DNA from: Chitinophaga sp. 180180018-3
GTDB taxonomy: Bacteria; Bacteroidota; Bacteroidia; Chitinophagales; Chitinophagaceae
DNA: 64,000 bases
NCBI RefSeq assembly: GCF_037893185.1
Contig: NZ_CP140772.1
Coordinates: 1,736,001 to 1,800,000 of the forward strand
Direction: 5' to 3'
Shown piece after piece: positions 28,430-38,148 of this stretch; position 1 is the stretch's first letter, and every line of letters begins with the position of its first letter. The notes beneath the pieces are model-generated. The model ran no database searches. It worked only from the letters and a program-made list of their open reading frames with translations, and was not told the origin of the DNA. The translations under genes and the position numbers were made by a program.

Positions 28430-29443
28430 TCACCGGCTGAGTAATTTCATTTCATTCCCGTTTAGTTCATATCTGATATTGAGTGATTTCTTCATCATGT
28501 CAAGGATGTCTGGCAAATGTTGGCCGGAGAAATCGGCGTTAAGCCGGTAATTTTTCAGGTTGTTATCGCCGAAGACGATATGGGCGCCGAATTTTTCATT
28601 TAAGACCGTTACTACCTGTTGTAAGCTGGCATTGTCGAAATGAATTTCCCGTTTTTGCCATATGGTCATCTCTTTGTCGGCACCAGTATGATGTATATCC
28701 AATTGTTCATCCAGTAAGGTGGCGGCCTGGCTGGCAGTAAGCAGTAATGAGTCGCTAGCGGTCTGACGTAAGGGCATCTGCGTTGCTGTGGTATTCAGCA
28801 GGCTTACTGCTACTTTGCCGCTCATGACATCTATACGGGCTGTATGATCACCACTGCTGGTTTTGATACGGAAAGAGGTGCCCAGCACCCTGGTGAGCAT
28901 CCTGCCGCTGTAAACATAAAAGGGATGGGCCTGATCCGGTGCTATTTCAAAAAATACATCACCGGTCATATGTACTTCCCTGGTGCCCTTTTTACTGTTA
29001 TGTATATAGGTAATGCGGGCATCGGGGCTTAACCATGCCACAGAGCCATCCGACAGCCGGCGTTTGTATATGCAATGTCCCTGATTACTGACGATCAGTT
29101 CTTCTTCCGGCGCCAGGTTTCGTGAACGGGCTTTCTTTTCTGTTTTCAGCCATTGCAGGCCCACCACCAGTAATATAACAGCAGCAGCCCCGCTAAGTGC
29201 ATACAATAATATTTTTCTGACAGGAGTGCGCCTGTGCCATCGTTCTTCTTTTTGCGCAATCCCGCTTTTTATGTTTTGTAACAGTTTAGTTTGCAATTGA
29301 TGCCGCGTTTCCGCATCAAATGTGCTGTAAGGCTCTGGATGGTCTTCAAAAGCGTCATACCAGTGCAGCAGCTCTGCAGCTTCTTCCTGCGAACACTCGT
29401 CATTGATGTACCTGGACAATAGCTCTTTTATTCGTGGCGTCAT
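28430..29443 (-). CDS. FecR-type anti-sigma factor / regulator (module 2)
   Basis: The 337-residue membrane protein has a cytoplasmic N-terminus (MTPRIKELLSRYINDECSQEEAAELLHWYD) and one transmembrane helix (ILLYALSGAAAVILLVVGLQWL, about residues 73-94). The FecR periplasmic domain follows (YKRRLSDGSVAWLSPDARITYIHNSKKGTREVHMTGDVFFEIAPD), then DUF4974 (IHFDNASLQQVVTVLNEKFGAHIVFGD ... ILDMMKKSLNIRYELNGNEMKLL). It lies between the sigma factor and the STN-type SusC, the standard order of these modules. Confidence 0.93.
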   Translation of the reverse strand: MTPRIKELLSRYINDECSQEEAAELLHWYDAFEDHPEPYSTFDAETRHQLQTKLLQNIKSGIAQKEERWHRRTPVRKILLYALSGAAAVILLVVGLQWLKTEKKARSRNLAPEEELIVSNQGHCIYKRRLSDGSVAWLSPDARITYIHNSKKGTREVHMTGDVFFEIAPDQAHPFYVYSGRMLTRVLGTSFRIKTSSGDHTARIDVMSGKVAVSLLNTTATQMPLRQTASDSLLLTASQAATLLDEQLDIHHTGADKEMTIWQKREIHFDNASLQQVVTVLNEKFGAHIVFGDNNLKNYRLNADFSGQHLPDILDMMKKSLNIRYELNGNEMKLLSR

Positions 29444-29539
29444 ACGTATAGCGTGATATTATCAACCGGCAGGATGATTAGTCCTCTATATAAGTAGTGA
29501 AAGAAAAGGGGCTTACCCCCTACGCGGTGCAAAAATTTT

Positions 29540-30106
29540 TTAGAAGAAGAGGGCAACAATGTCTTTCAGGTTAAGCCTGAGGATGCGTAAAGCTTTAGTG
29601 AGTTGGTTTTCCACGGTTTTCTCGGAGATATTCAGCGTTTCGGCAATTTCCCTGTTGGATTTATATTCTTTACGGCTTAGCTCATATACCTGCCGGCATT
29701 TCCGGGGAAGCTGAGTCAGCGCCTGTTCAAGCCGGGCATGCAGGTCTCTGGCCTGTATAACGGCTTCTGTAGAGGAATCCACCGGCGTTGACGCTGCCTG
29801 CATATGATTTCTGTATGTTTGCATGGCCATTTCCTGCTGGAAGTAACGTAGTACCATATAGCGTACAGACGCCGAAAGATAAGCTTTTAACGAAGTGTGT
29901 ACCTGCAGCTTCCGACGGTTGAGCCAGAATGTAGTGAACAGCTCCTGGACCATTTCTTCCGCTACTTCCCTGGATTGCACACGCTTATAGGCTATGCCAC
30001 ATAACAACGCCCAATACCTGTAGTAGATTTCATCAAAAGCAGCTTCCTCATCCCGCTGTAACGCTTCCAGCAACATCTCATCAGAAAACTGAGCTAAATT
30101 CCGCAT
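29540..30106 (-). CDS. ECF RNA polymerase sigma factor (module 2)
   Basis: The start at 30106 (MRNLAQFSDEMLLEALQRDEEAAFDEIYYRY) gives 188 residues, the usual length; an ATG at 30139 adds 11 residues. Region 2 is EEMVQELFTTFWLNRRKLQVHTSLKAYLSASVRYMVLRYFQ. Region 4 is ALTQLPRKCRQVYELSRKEYKSNREIAETLNISEKTVENQLTKALRILR. It heads the minus-strand module FecR-SusC-SusD-DUF3823, and its promoter region abuts palindrome C. Confidence 0.9.
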   Translation of the reverse strand: MRNLAQFSDEMLLEALQRDEEAAFDEIYYRYWALLCGIAYKRVQSREVAEEMVQELFTTFWLNRRKLQVHTSLKAYLSASVRYMVLRYFQQEMAMQTYRNHMQAASTPVDSSTEAVIQARDLHARLEQALTQLPRKCRQVYELSRKEYKSNREIAETLNISEKTVENQLTKALRILRLNLKDIVALFF

Positions 30107-30145
30107 ATCAGACACTTGTGTAGCTAAATATAGGGCCAAATTTTT

Positions 30146-30337
30146 GAATTACGAATTGGGAATGTGTAATGAAGAATGATGAGCGAAGATTTTAGCGGAT
30201 GAATTTTTTAACAATGAATGTTGGGATGATTAGTACCAATGATATAATGTTTGTCTTCGCAGTATTCATTGCTAAAAAATTCATTCGCTAAAATCTTCGC
30301 TCATCATTCTTCATTACACATTCCCATTTCATAATTC
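30146..30337. repeat. Long palindrome C (74-bp arms, 4 mismatches)
   Basis: Arms 30146-30219 and 30264-30337 are reverse complements except at four positions, with a 44-nt loop. They contain the shared core GATGAGCGAAGATTTTAGCG. Unlike the other three palindromes it lies between divergent promoters (sigma factor leftward, GH116 operon rightward), so transcript termination alone cannot explain it. Confidence 0.92.
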
Positions 30338-30341
30338 TTTT

Positions 30342-30373
30342 TTTGGTTTCTTCATTAACTTGTTTTAGCTTTA
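30342..30373 (+). promoter_or_regulatory. Promoter of the GH116-led operon
   Basis: TTTG (30342-30345) and TAGCTTTA (30366-30373) are separated by 20 nt, matching the Bacteroidota -33 TTTG / -7 TAnnTTTG architecture at all but the last base. Transcription would begin close to 30380, exactly where the LacI-type operator starts, so a bound repressor would block the start site. Confidence 0.6.
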
Positions 30374-30380
30374 TCTTAAA

Positions 30381-30400
30381 TTGCTTAAACGTTTAAGCAA
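30381..30400. promoter_or_regulatory. LacI-type operator 1
   Basis: TTGCTTAAACGTTTAAGCAA is a perfect 20-bp palindrome with the central CG typical of LacI/GalR-family sites. It is 107 nt upstream of the GH116 start and repeated exactly at 33202-33221; variants are at 47996 and 49105. The cognate regulator is most likely the LacI-family gene at 48077. Confidence 0.88.
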
Positions 30401-30507
30401 AAAATATTCCACGAAAAACTTAAAATCAATTCCACGGCACTGACCTGATGTGAGTACCTATGCGTGATGATGTGTCAGTAGCTACCTTATTCAAAAACAC
30501 TGACGAC

Positions 30508-33072
30508 ATGAAAAAAAGTAACAACCGGCGTTTTTTTCTGAAGAATATTGCTGTAGCCACTTTGGGGATTTCTGCATTACCAGCGGTTTCCTTTGCGGAA
30601 AAGGAGCATACTCCGGATTCGCCTTCAGCCGAACCGGAAAGTGGCCGCCGGTTTAATGATGTTTATAAAGGAAGATATAATAACCGGGTGGCTTTCCCCA
30701 TAGGAGGCATTGGGGCAGGTATGTTTTGCCTCGAGGGAACGGGAGCCATATCACATATGTCTGTACGGCACAACCCCGAAATGTTCCAGGAACCGGCCAT
30801 GTTTGCAGCGCTGAGTGTGAAAGGCATGACTGGCGGCGCAAGAGTGCTGGAAGGCTATGTGCCCGACTGGAAAAAATTCGGTATGCGCGATGCGGGGCTT
30901 GGTGGTACCGGTGGCGCTACCTGGGGCCTGCCACGTTTCCGGGATGCTGCCTTCAACGCCCGCTTCCCGTTCGCTGATATTCAGCTGAACGATCCGGCAG
31001 TTCCGGTTAAGGTGCAGATAACGGGCTGGAGCCCTTTTGTGCCGGCTGATGAAGATAGTGCCAGTTTGCCGGTTGGCGCGCTGGAGTATCACTTTACCAA
31101 TACCGGCAGTACCACCGCCGATGCAGTATTCTCCTACAACGCACGCAATTTTATGCGGACAGCCGATACGGGAAATACGGTGAAGCCTATACGTAATGGA
31201 TTTATCCTTTCACAGGATGCGTTAGCGAATGCCCCCGAAAAGCGGGGGCAGTTCGCTATTTACACGACTGAACCGGGCACGGTGACCGATCATTGCTGGT
31301 TCCGGGGAGCATGGTTCGATCCGCTGACGATGGTATGGAATGCATTGAAAGAAGGGAAAATGCCAGATAACCCACCCGTGGAAAAGGATGCACCGGGAGC
31401 TTCCCTGTTTGTGCCCTTTCAGCTGAAACCGGGCGCTACGAAAGTCATCCGCCTGATGATGGCCTGGTATGTACCGGATTCCAAACTTCGTGTAGGCGAC
31501 GACGCTAGTGGGAAAACCAATGGGCAGTATTACAAGCCCTGGTATAGCAGCCGTTTTAAAGATGTGGAAGAAGTAGCAGCCTATTGGACCAGTGGTTATG
31601 AAGATCTCCGTAGGAAGACGGCATTATTCAGTGATACCTTTTATAAAAGTTCCCTGCCACCCGAAGTACTGGAAGCAGTAGCTGCCAACCTGACCATCCT
31701 GAAATCGGCCACAGTCATGCGGCAACACGATGGCCGCTTCTGGTGCTGGGAAGGCTCCGGCGATAACTGGGGCAGCTGTCATGGTACGTGCACACATGTA
31801 TGGAACTACGCACAGGCAGTGCCTCATCTCTTTCCCGCACTGGAACGGAGCCTGCGGCATACAGAGTTTCATGAGAACCAGAATGCAGAGGGGCATCAGG
31901 GATTCAGGGCGAATATTCCTATCTCACCACTGGTGCATAACTTTCACTCGGCAGCCGATGGACAGCTGGGAGGGATTATGAAAGTGTACCGCGACTGGCG
32001 CATCAGTGGCAACGACGAATGGTTGAAGGAACTGTTTCCGCTGGTGAAGATAAGTATGGATTATTGCATACGTACCTGGGATCCTAAACGGAAAGGCATC
32101 GTGGAAGAACCTCATCACAATACCTATGATATTGAATTCTGGGGCCCCACCAGCATGTGTACCAGTTTCTACCTGGGCGCGCTGATGGCTTTTACAACAA
32201 TGGGAAAACACCTGGGTCAGGAGGTGGAAGATTATACATCGCTCTATAATAAGGGGAAGCAATACCTGGAAACATCTTTATACAATGGTGAATTTTTTAT
32301 ACAACAAATCAGGTGGACCGATCTGCAGGCGCCGGATCCGGTAAAGGCACAATCCTTTGCCACGCAATACTCCCAGGAAGCGCTGGCTGTACTGAAAAAG
32401 GAAGGGCCTAAATATCAATACGGAGCAGGATGCCTGTCGGACGGTGTGCTGGGCTCCTGGATTGCCAGGGTATGCGGACTTCACGAACCCGTAGATCCTT
32501 TGAAAATAAAAAGCCACCTGCTCTCCGTACACCGTTACAATCTGAAGAAGGATCTGGGCGGGCACGTGAACCCGCAACGATCCACCTATGCGCTGGGCAA
32601 TGAAGGCGGACTATTACTCTGTTCATGGCCCAAGGGAGGCATGCTCTCTTTGCCGTTTGTATATAGCAATGAAGTATGGACCGGCATCGAATACCAGGTA
32701 GCGTCGCACCTGATGTTCCAGGGTGAAATAGAGAAGGGGCTGGACATTGTACGCGCCTGCCGCAAACGTTATGATGGTACCGTGCGCAATCCATTCAACG
32801 AGTATGAATGCGGCCATTGGTACGCCAGGGCTATGTCGAGCTACGGACTGCTGCAGGGACTCACCGGCGCCCGCTACGATGCAGTGGATAAAGCCATTTA
32901 CATCGACTCGCGGATCGGCGACTTTCACAGCTTCATTGCTACCGACAAAGGCTTCGGCACGATCAGCTGGAAACAGGGCAAACCTTCCCTGCATGTAGCG
33001 TATGGCACTATCCCCGCAGCAAAGGCCATCGTGGGTGGAAAGGAAATGCCCCTGCACCAAACGACAGCGTAG
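30508..33072 (+). CDS. GH116-family glycoside hydrolase (candidate beta-D-arabinofuranosidase)
   Basis: This 854-residue exported enzyme starts at 30508 (MKKSNNRRFFLKNIAVATLGIS), with a twin-arginine-like signal (RRFFLK). The N-terminal GBA2-type beta domain begins FNDVYKGRYNNRVAFPIGGIGAGMF. The C-terminal (alpha/alpha)6 domain shows GSCHGTCTHVWNYAQAVPHLFPALERSLR, HHNTYDIEFWGPTSMCTSFYLGAL and CLSDGVLGSWIARVCGL. The Asp in SDGVLGSW corresponds to the family's general acid position. GH116 covers beta-glucosidase, beta-xylosidase and, in D-arabinan degraders, beta-D-arabinofuranosidase activity. The last is favoured here because a GH172 gene and a D-arabinose-type pathway share the same operator. 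An upstream ATG at 30460 is less likely. Confidence 0.82.
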   Translation: MKKSNNRRFFLKNIAVATLGISALPAVSFAEKEHTPDSPSAEPESGRRFNDVYKGRYNNRVAFPIGGIGAGMFCLEGTGAISHMSVRHNPEMFQEPAMFAALSVKGMTGGARVLEGYVPDWKKFGMRDAGLGGTGGATWGLPRFRDAAFNARFPFADIQLNDPAVPVKVQITGWSPFVPADEDSASLPVGALEYHFTNTGSTTADAVFSYNARNFMRTADTGNTVKPIRNGFILSQDALANAPEKRGQFAIYTTEPGTVTDHCWFRGAWFDPLTMVWNALKEGKMPDNPPVEKDAPGASLFVPFQLKPGATKVIRLMMAWYVPDSKLRVGDDASGKTNGQYYKPWYSSRFKDVEEVAAYWTSGYEDLRRKTALFSDTFYKSSLPPEVLEAVAANLTILKSATVMRQHDGRFWCWEGSGDNWGSCHGTCTHVWNYAQAVPHLFPALERSLRHTEFHENQNAEGHQGFRANIPISPLVHNFHSAADGQLGGIMKVYRDWRISGNDEWLKELFPLVKISMDYCIRTWDPKRKGIVEEPHHNTYDIEFWGPTSMCTSFYLGALMAFTTMGKHLGQEVEDYTSLYNKGKQYLETSLYNGEFFIQQIRWTDLQAPDPVKAQSFATQYSQEALAVLKKEGPKYQYGAGCLSDGVLGSWIARVCGLHEPVDPLKIKSHLLSVHRYNLKKDLGGHVNPQRSTYALGNEGGLLLCSWPKGGMLSLPFVYSNEVWTGIEYQVASHLMFQGEIEKGLDIVRACRKRYDGTVRNPFNEYECGHWYARAMSSYGLLQGLTGARYDAVDKAIYIDSRIGDFHSFIATDKGFGTISWKQGKPSLHVAYGTIPAAKAIVGGKEMPLHQTTA

Positions 33073-33201
33073 CTGAATTACATCACGTTTTCATCCATCC
33101 GGATAATCAAAGTGGCGCTGGTAATAGTATCGCTTTGATATAGTTTACTATTCAACAAATCCACACCAGCATGGCAGTTGCATCCAAATGGCTTTCTTTA
33201 T

Positions 33202-33221
33202 TTGCTTAAACGTTTAAGCAA
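33202..33221. promoter_or_regulatory. LacI-type operator 2
   Basis: An exact second copy of the 20-bp palindrome lies in the 183-nt gap between GH116 and SusC. It overlaps a possible -7 box (TTTATTTG, 33197-33204; TTG at 33178-33180 as -33). This indicates a separate LacI-controlled promoter for the SusCD genes. It would fall inside the coding frame if SusC began at the ATG at 33178, which supports the start at 33256. Confidence 0.88.
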
Positions 33222-33255
33222 TACGGTTTTTATCAATCACCAAAATCCACACGCT

Positions 33256-36200
33256 ATGAAAGCTTCGTTGCGGGTTAGTCCGCATGTACCGAAAGCGTTG
33301 ACAAAAAAATGTATCCGCTTTCTTTTCTTTCTTTATTGTATGTCCGGTCAATTGCTGTATGCACAGAAAGTGATATCCGGAAAAGTAACCGGTGCGGCCG
33401 ACGGAAAGCCTTTACCCGACGTCAATGTAGCCGTAAGAGGCACACCGGTAGGCACCACTACTTATCCTGATGGTACATACGCGATTAAAGTAGAGAATGA
33501 TAACGCCGTGCTGGTGTTTACTTATGTCGGATATGAGATGCAGCAGGTAACCGTAGGAGGCAGTGCTGTTATCAATGTGGCGCTCAAACCGCAAACAAGT
33601 ACGCTCGGAGATGTTGTGGTGGTAGGATTCGGCAAGCAGAAAAAGATTTCTGTTACCGGTGCCATCTCCAGTGTACCGGTCAACAACCTGCAGCGCATTG
33701 CTACGCCGTCGCTGTCGAATGCGCTGGCAGGAAGTATGCCCGGTATCGTTACCCGGCAAAGCTCCGGTGAGCCGGGATACGACGGCGCCGCAATATTTAT
33801 CCGCGGCTTTGGTACCTGGGCTAACAGGAGCCCGCTGATACTGGTAGACGGGGTAGAGCGCGATATTAACAATATCAATACCCAGGAGATAGAAAGTTTT
33901 TCTATTCTGAAAGATGCCTCTGCAACAGCTGTTTACGGTGTACGTGGCGCCAATGGTGTTATTCTGATCACCACCAAACGTGGAGCGCTGGGCAAACCTA
34001 CTGTGACCTTTCGTACCGAAAGCGCCACCCTCACTGCCATGCGGCTGCCCAATTATATTAACGGGGCCGAATATTCGGGGCTGATCAATGAAGCACTGGC
34101 CAATAATAATCTTCCGCCGCGTTATACGCCGGAGGAGTTACAGAAATTTAAAGATCATTCGGATCCCTACCTTTATCCGGATGTGAACTGGACAGATGCA
34201 GTGCTGAAGAAAAATACTTTTCAGTCGATCAATAACCTGAGTATTTCAGGAGGCACAGAAGTAATTAAGTACTACGCGAATGTTGGCTATACGCTGCTCA
34301 ATGGCATCTATCGGCAGGATCCGGCAAATGCTTATAAAACCAATGCGCAGATGAAGCGCTACAACTTCCGCTCGAATGTGGATATCAATGTGTCCAAAAC
34401 GATCAGCCTGGAACTGGGTATAGGTGGTATTATACAGCAGGGGAATTATCCTGGCACCAGTGCCCCGGATATTTTCAGCGCGTTGAAAATTACATCTCCC
34501 ATTAATTTCCCTAAAGTAAATCCCGATGGCTCTGTGTCCGGCGCCTCTACCTCTTATCTCCAGAATAATCCCTGGGGGCTCGTCACGCAGGCTGGTTATA
34601 CCCGGCAGGATCAGAATACCCTGCAGGGTACATTTGGTGGTAAATGGGATCTCTCGTCGCTCGTAACAAAAGGGCTTTCCTTACGTGGGATGTTTTCCTA
34701 TGATCACTGGTATTTTGCTTCTACCAGCCGTATTAAACCATATGCAATCAAACAATATCTTGGAAAAGATGCACAGGGTAAAGATCTGTACTCCGATCCG
34801 CCTATCCGGGAAGAACAGCCGATGGGTTATGCGTTGACGAACAGGGCTAACCGTGCCATATATACGGAGATCGCGCTCAACTACAACCGCGCATTCGGTT
34901 ACCATACCATCACCGGCATGATACTGGGTAACCGCCGCGAGTATATTGACCTTACTGCCGGCGCTACTATCGACAACCTGCCATACCGGCGGCAAGGTCT
35001 GGCAGGGCGCATTACCTACAATTTCAAAGACCGTTACCTCGCAGAGGTAAATGCCGGCTATAACGGTTCTGAAAATTTTCCGGAAGGAAAACAGTACGGA
35101 TTTTTTCCGTCGGTTTCTGCCGGCTGGGTGGTCAGCAACGAGCGCTTCTGGCATATCAACGCTATTTCCAACCTGAAGATCCGCGGTTCTTACGGTCAGG
35201 TAGGGAACGATCAGATAGGAGGAAGGCGGTTCCTGTTCCTTACTACCATTAACCGTCAGGGGCAATCTTATTTCTTCGGCGACAATCAGCGCTTCTATCA
35301 GGGCTTCGATGAAGCGCAGATCGGAAACGATAACGTGACCTGGGAGGTAGCCACCAAATCGAATCTGGGACTGGATATGGAACTGCTCAATGGTACCATC
35401 AGTTTGCAGGTGGATGCATTCAAAGAGAACCGCTCAGGTATCCTGATTCAGCGTGGCGTTATTCCCCGCATTACCGGATATTATCCCTGGACGTTGCCCT
35501 ACGCCAACCTCGGTAAAGCAAAGAACCATGGTATAGATGCATTACTGGAAGTGAAGCACACTACCGCTAATGGATTCTACTATAATTTCCGCGGAACGTT
35601 TACCTATGCCCGTAGTATATGCACACAAAACGATGATCCGATTCCGAAGTATCCGTACCAGTCGTTTGTAGGGCAGCCTATCGATCAGCCGATGGGACTC
35701 GTGGCAATTGGTTTTTTTAAAGACCAGGCAGATATCGACAACAGTCCGAAGCAAAACTTCATGGAACAGGTAAAACCCGGCGATATCAAATACAAGGATG
35801 TGAATGGCGATAAAGTGATAGACGACTACGACCGCGTACCGATCGGCTATCCCAGAACGCCGCAGATCGTTTACGGCGCGGGCGCGAGCTTTGGCTATAA
35901 AGGGTTTGAGCTGAGTTTCTTTTTTACCGGCGTTGCACAAACGAGCCTGTTTGTAGATGGTCCATCCATGTATGCTTTCCAGATGGGACTTGGTACCTAT
36001 AATATCCTGCATGAATATTACGATCATCGCTGGACGCCGCAGACGCCGGATGCCAGATACCCACGGGTATCCCCCTACGAAAATCCAAACAATAACCGGA
36101 CGTCCACCCTGTTCCTGCGGGATGCGAGTTACGTACGGCTGAAAAGTGCAGAAGTAGCTTATAACCTGAAGCTGAAGCAAGGGAAGAGGCCCGGGCCACA

Positions 36201-36339
36201 GAGCATACGGATTTTCATCAATGGTTATAACCTTATTACCTGGGATAAGATCAAGGTAGTAGATCCTGAGTCTGATTACGGTACCGGCGGTTATCCATTA
36301 CAGCGGAGCGTGAATTTCGGCGCCCAGGTTACCTTTTAA
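33256..36339 (+). CDS. SusC/RagA-type TonB-dependent transporter of the LacI regulon
   Basis: The 1027-residue product starts at 33256 (MKASLRVSPHVPKALTKKCIRFLFFLYCMSGQLLYAQK), after operator 2. It has a carboxypeptidase-like domain (VISGKVTGAADGKPLPDVNVAV). Plug motifs follow: LGDVVVVGFGKQKKISVTGAISSV, YDGAAIFIRGFG, PLILVDGVERDI, FSILKDASATAVYGVRGANGVILITTKRG. The barrel ends NFGAQVTF. It lacks an STN domain, consistent with control by a LacI repressor rather than by an ECF/FecR pair. With the SusD 18 nt downstream it should import oligosaccharides released from the target glycan. Confidence 0.93.
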   Translation: MKASLRVSPHVPKALTKKCIRFLFFLYCMSGQLLYAQKVISGKVTGAADGKPLPDVNVAVRGTPVGTTTYPDGTYAIKVENDNAVLVFTYVGYEMQQVTVGGSAVINVALKPQTSTLGDVVVVGFGKQKKISVTGAISSVPVNNLQRIATPSLSNALAGSMPGIVTRQSSGEPGYDGAAIFIRGFGTWANRSPLILVDGVERDINNINTQEIESFSILKDASATAVYGVRGANGVILITTKRGALGKPTVTFRTESATLTAMRLPNYINGAEYSGLINEALANNNLPPRYTPEELQKFKDHSDPYLYPDVNWTDAVLKKNTFQSINNLSISGGTEVIKYYANVGYTLLNGIYRQDPANAYKTNAQMKRYNFRSNVDINVSKTISLELGIGGIIQQGNYPGTSAPDIFSALKITSPINFPKVNPDGSVSGASTSYLQNNPWGLVTQAGYTRQDQNTLQGTFGGKWDLSSLVTKGLSLRGMFSYDHWYFASTSRIKPYAIKQYLGKDAQGKDLYSDPPIREEQPMGYALTNRANRAIYTEIALNYNRAFGYHTITGMILGNRREYIDLTAGATIDNLPYRRQGLAGRITYNFKDRYLAEVNAGYNGSENFPEGKQYGFFPSVSAGWVVSNERFWHINAISNLKIRGSYGQVGNDQIGGRRFLFLTTINRQGQSYFFGDNQRFYQGFDEAQIGNDNVTWEVATKSNLGLDMELLNGTISLQVDAFKENRSGILIQRGVIPRITGYYPWTLPYANLGKAKNHGIDALLEVKHTTANGFYYNFRGTFTYARSICTQNDDPIPKYPYQSFVGQPIDQPMGLVAIGFFKDQADIDNSPKQNFMEQVKPGDIKYKDVNGDKVIDDYDRVPIGYPRTPQIVYGAGASFGYKGFELSFFFTGVAQTSLFVDGPSMYAFQMGLGTYNILHEYYDHRWTPQTPDARYPRVSPYENPNNNRTSTLFLRDASYVRLKSAEVAYNLKLKQGKRPGPQSIRIFINGYNLITWDKIKVVDPESDYGTGGYPLQRSVNFGAQVTF

Positions 36340-36357
36340 CTCATCACCCTGTTTAAC

Positions 36358-38148
36358 ATGTCCGTTATGAAATCGATAAAAATACTCCTGCTGATCAGCG
36401 CTGTTATGCTGGCTCCGGCCTGTACCAAAAATTATTTGAAGAAAGCGCCTGACGAAGATCTGGATATCAAAAAAGTTTTTTCTGAACGTAAGTATGCAGA
36501 ATCATTTTTAACATCTGCCTACAATAATATACCGGTTATGCTGGGAGCGGCCGACTGGGACCAGCGCAATCCGTTTACAGGCGCCAGCGATGAAATGGAA
36601 ATCACTTTCCTCGGCGCTTATTGCCATTTGCTGAATTCAGGCGCGTGGAGTGCCAACGACTATTACCCCGACATTTGGGGGTTCATGTTTGAAGGCATCC
36701 GCAAAACCAATCTGTTCCTGGAAAATGTAGGACAGGTACCGATGGATGAAAATGAACGTAAGAAGTGGATCGGAGAAGCTACTTTTCTGCGGGCATTCTT
36801 CCATTTCATGCTGGCAAGGATTTACGGGTCTGTACCCATTGCCGATCATGCCTATACTCTCAGTGAAGACTATACGAAAATACGCCGTGCACCGGTAGAT
36901 AAAGTAGTGGCATTTATTACAGGTGAATGCGATAAAGCGGCGGCATTGCTCGACTGGTCCGTAACACCTGATAAATATGGGCGGATCACCAAAGTAGCTG
37001 CTATGGCGCTGAAAGAGCAGGCGTTGTTGTATATGGCAAGCCCGTTGTGGAATGGCAATCCTGATTATACCGGAATAAAAGATAAAGAAGGTACTTCCTT
37101 ATTTCCTGCTTTTGATAACGGAAGATGGAAACAGGCCGCAACAGCTGCCAAGGCATGTATAGACGGCGCAGAGGCTAATGGCTACCGGCTTTATCGTTCC
37201 GCCTCCAACGATCCGGTGAAAAATTATCAGGAGATATTCACTGAACGCTATAACCCGGAAGTATTGTTTGCCCGTAATGCAGGTGAGCACTCACATTTTG
37301 AGCGTTGCAGTAATCCTATCAGCTATGGAGGATACTCTATTTTCTGCCCTACGCAGGAGCTGGTGGATGATTATGAAATGGATAATGGCATGAGACCCGT
37401 TACCGGGTATAACGCCGACGGCTCTCCGATAATTAATGCCGCATCGGGATATGTGGAAACCGGCTATGTTGCAGCAAAGCATCCAAAAGATTATTACCCG
37501 GCCGGAGTCAGGAATATGTATGTTAACAGGGAGCCGCGTTTCTATGCAAGTATTAACTTTAACGGCGCGATCTGGAAGAACCGGGGCATTCAGTTCTGGT
37601 TCGAAGGACTGGATGGCCGCAAGCGGGCAGGCTCTGACTATTGTATTTCAGGTTACCTGATGAAGAAAATGGTGAATCCTACTTCCGATATATTTCAGAA
37701 CAGGTTTTCGCTGAACACCTGGATCTACTATCGTTTAGGTGGCATCTACCTGGATTATGCAGAAGCATTGAATGAGGCCGACGGGCCGGTAGGGGATGTC
37801 TATAAGTATGTTAACGCCATCCGCGACAGATCCGGGTTACCGGCATTGCCGGCAGGATTAGCGAAAGATGAAATGAGGGAGCGTATCCGCCATGAACGAC
37901 GTATAGAGCTGGCTTTCGAAACATATCGCTATTTCGATACCCATCGTTGGAAAACCGCAGCGGATATTGATAGTAAAGAAGTACATGGTATGAACATAGG
38001 AGCAGGCTCTTCCCTGAATGACGACAGATTTTACAAGAGAACGGTGATAGAAAAAAGGGTATTCATTGCTCCCAAACATTATTTATGGCCTATCCAGCAG
38101 GGCGAAATCAATAAAAATCCTAACCTTGTACAAAATGTTGGTTGGTAA
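36358..38148 (+). CDS. SusD/RagB-type lipoprotein of the LacI regulon
   Basis: The 596-residue surface lipoprotein has the lipobox LAPACTKNYLKKAPDEDLDI; an ATG at 36367 is an equally good start. SusD motifs are GEATFLRAFFHFMLARIYGSVPIA, YRLGGIYLDYAEALNEAD, IRHERRIELAFETYRYFDTHRWKTA and a final KNPNLVQNVGW. Its stop codon is immediately followed by the ATG of the next gene, so the unknown secreted protein is translationally coupled to it. Confidence 0.93.
   Translation: MSVMKSIKILLLISAVMLAPACTKNYLKKAPDEDLDIKKVFSERKYAESFLTSAYNNIPVMLGAADWDQRNPFTGASDEMEITFLGAYCHLLNSGAWSANDYYPDIWGFMFEGIRKTNLFLENVGQVPMDENERKKWIGEATFLRAFFHFMLARIYGSVPIADHAYTLSEDYTKIRRAPVDKVVAFITGECDKAAALLDWSVTPDKYGRITKVAAMALKEQALLYMASPLWNGNPDYTGIKDKEGTSLFPAFDNGRWKQAATAAKACIDGAEANGYRLYRSASNDPVKNYQEIFTERYNPEVLFARNAGEHSHFERCSNPISYGGYSIFCPTQELVDDYEMDNGMRPVTGYNADGSPIINAASGYVETGYVAAKHPKDYYPAGVRNMYVNREPRFYASINFNGAIWKNRGIQFWFEGLDGRKRAGSDYCISGYLMKKMVNPTSDIFQNRFSLNTWIYYRLGGIYLDYAEALNEADGPVGDVYKYVNAIRDRSGLPALPAGLAKDEMRERIRHERRIELAFETYRYFDTHRWKTAADIDSKEVHGMNIGAGSSLNDDRFYKRTVIEKRVFIAPKHYLWPIQQGEINKNPNLVQNVGW

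Noticed and set aside
13782..29525. Shared CCCCTTTT-type sequence in the sigma-FecR gaps of modules 1 and 2 as an ECF promoter
   Set aside because: The common part is short and low-complexity, and module 3 does not clearly share it.
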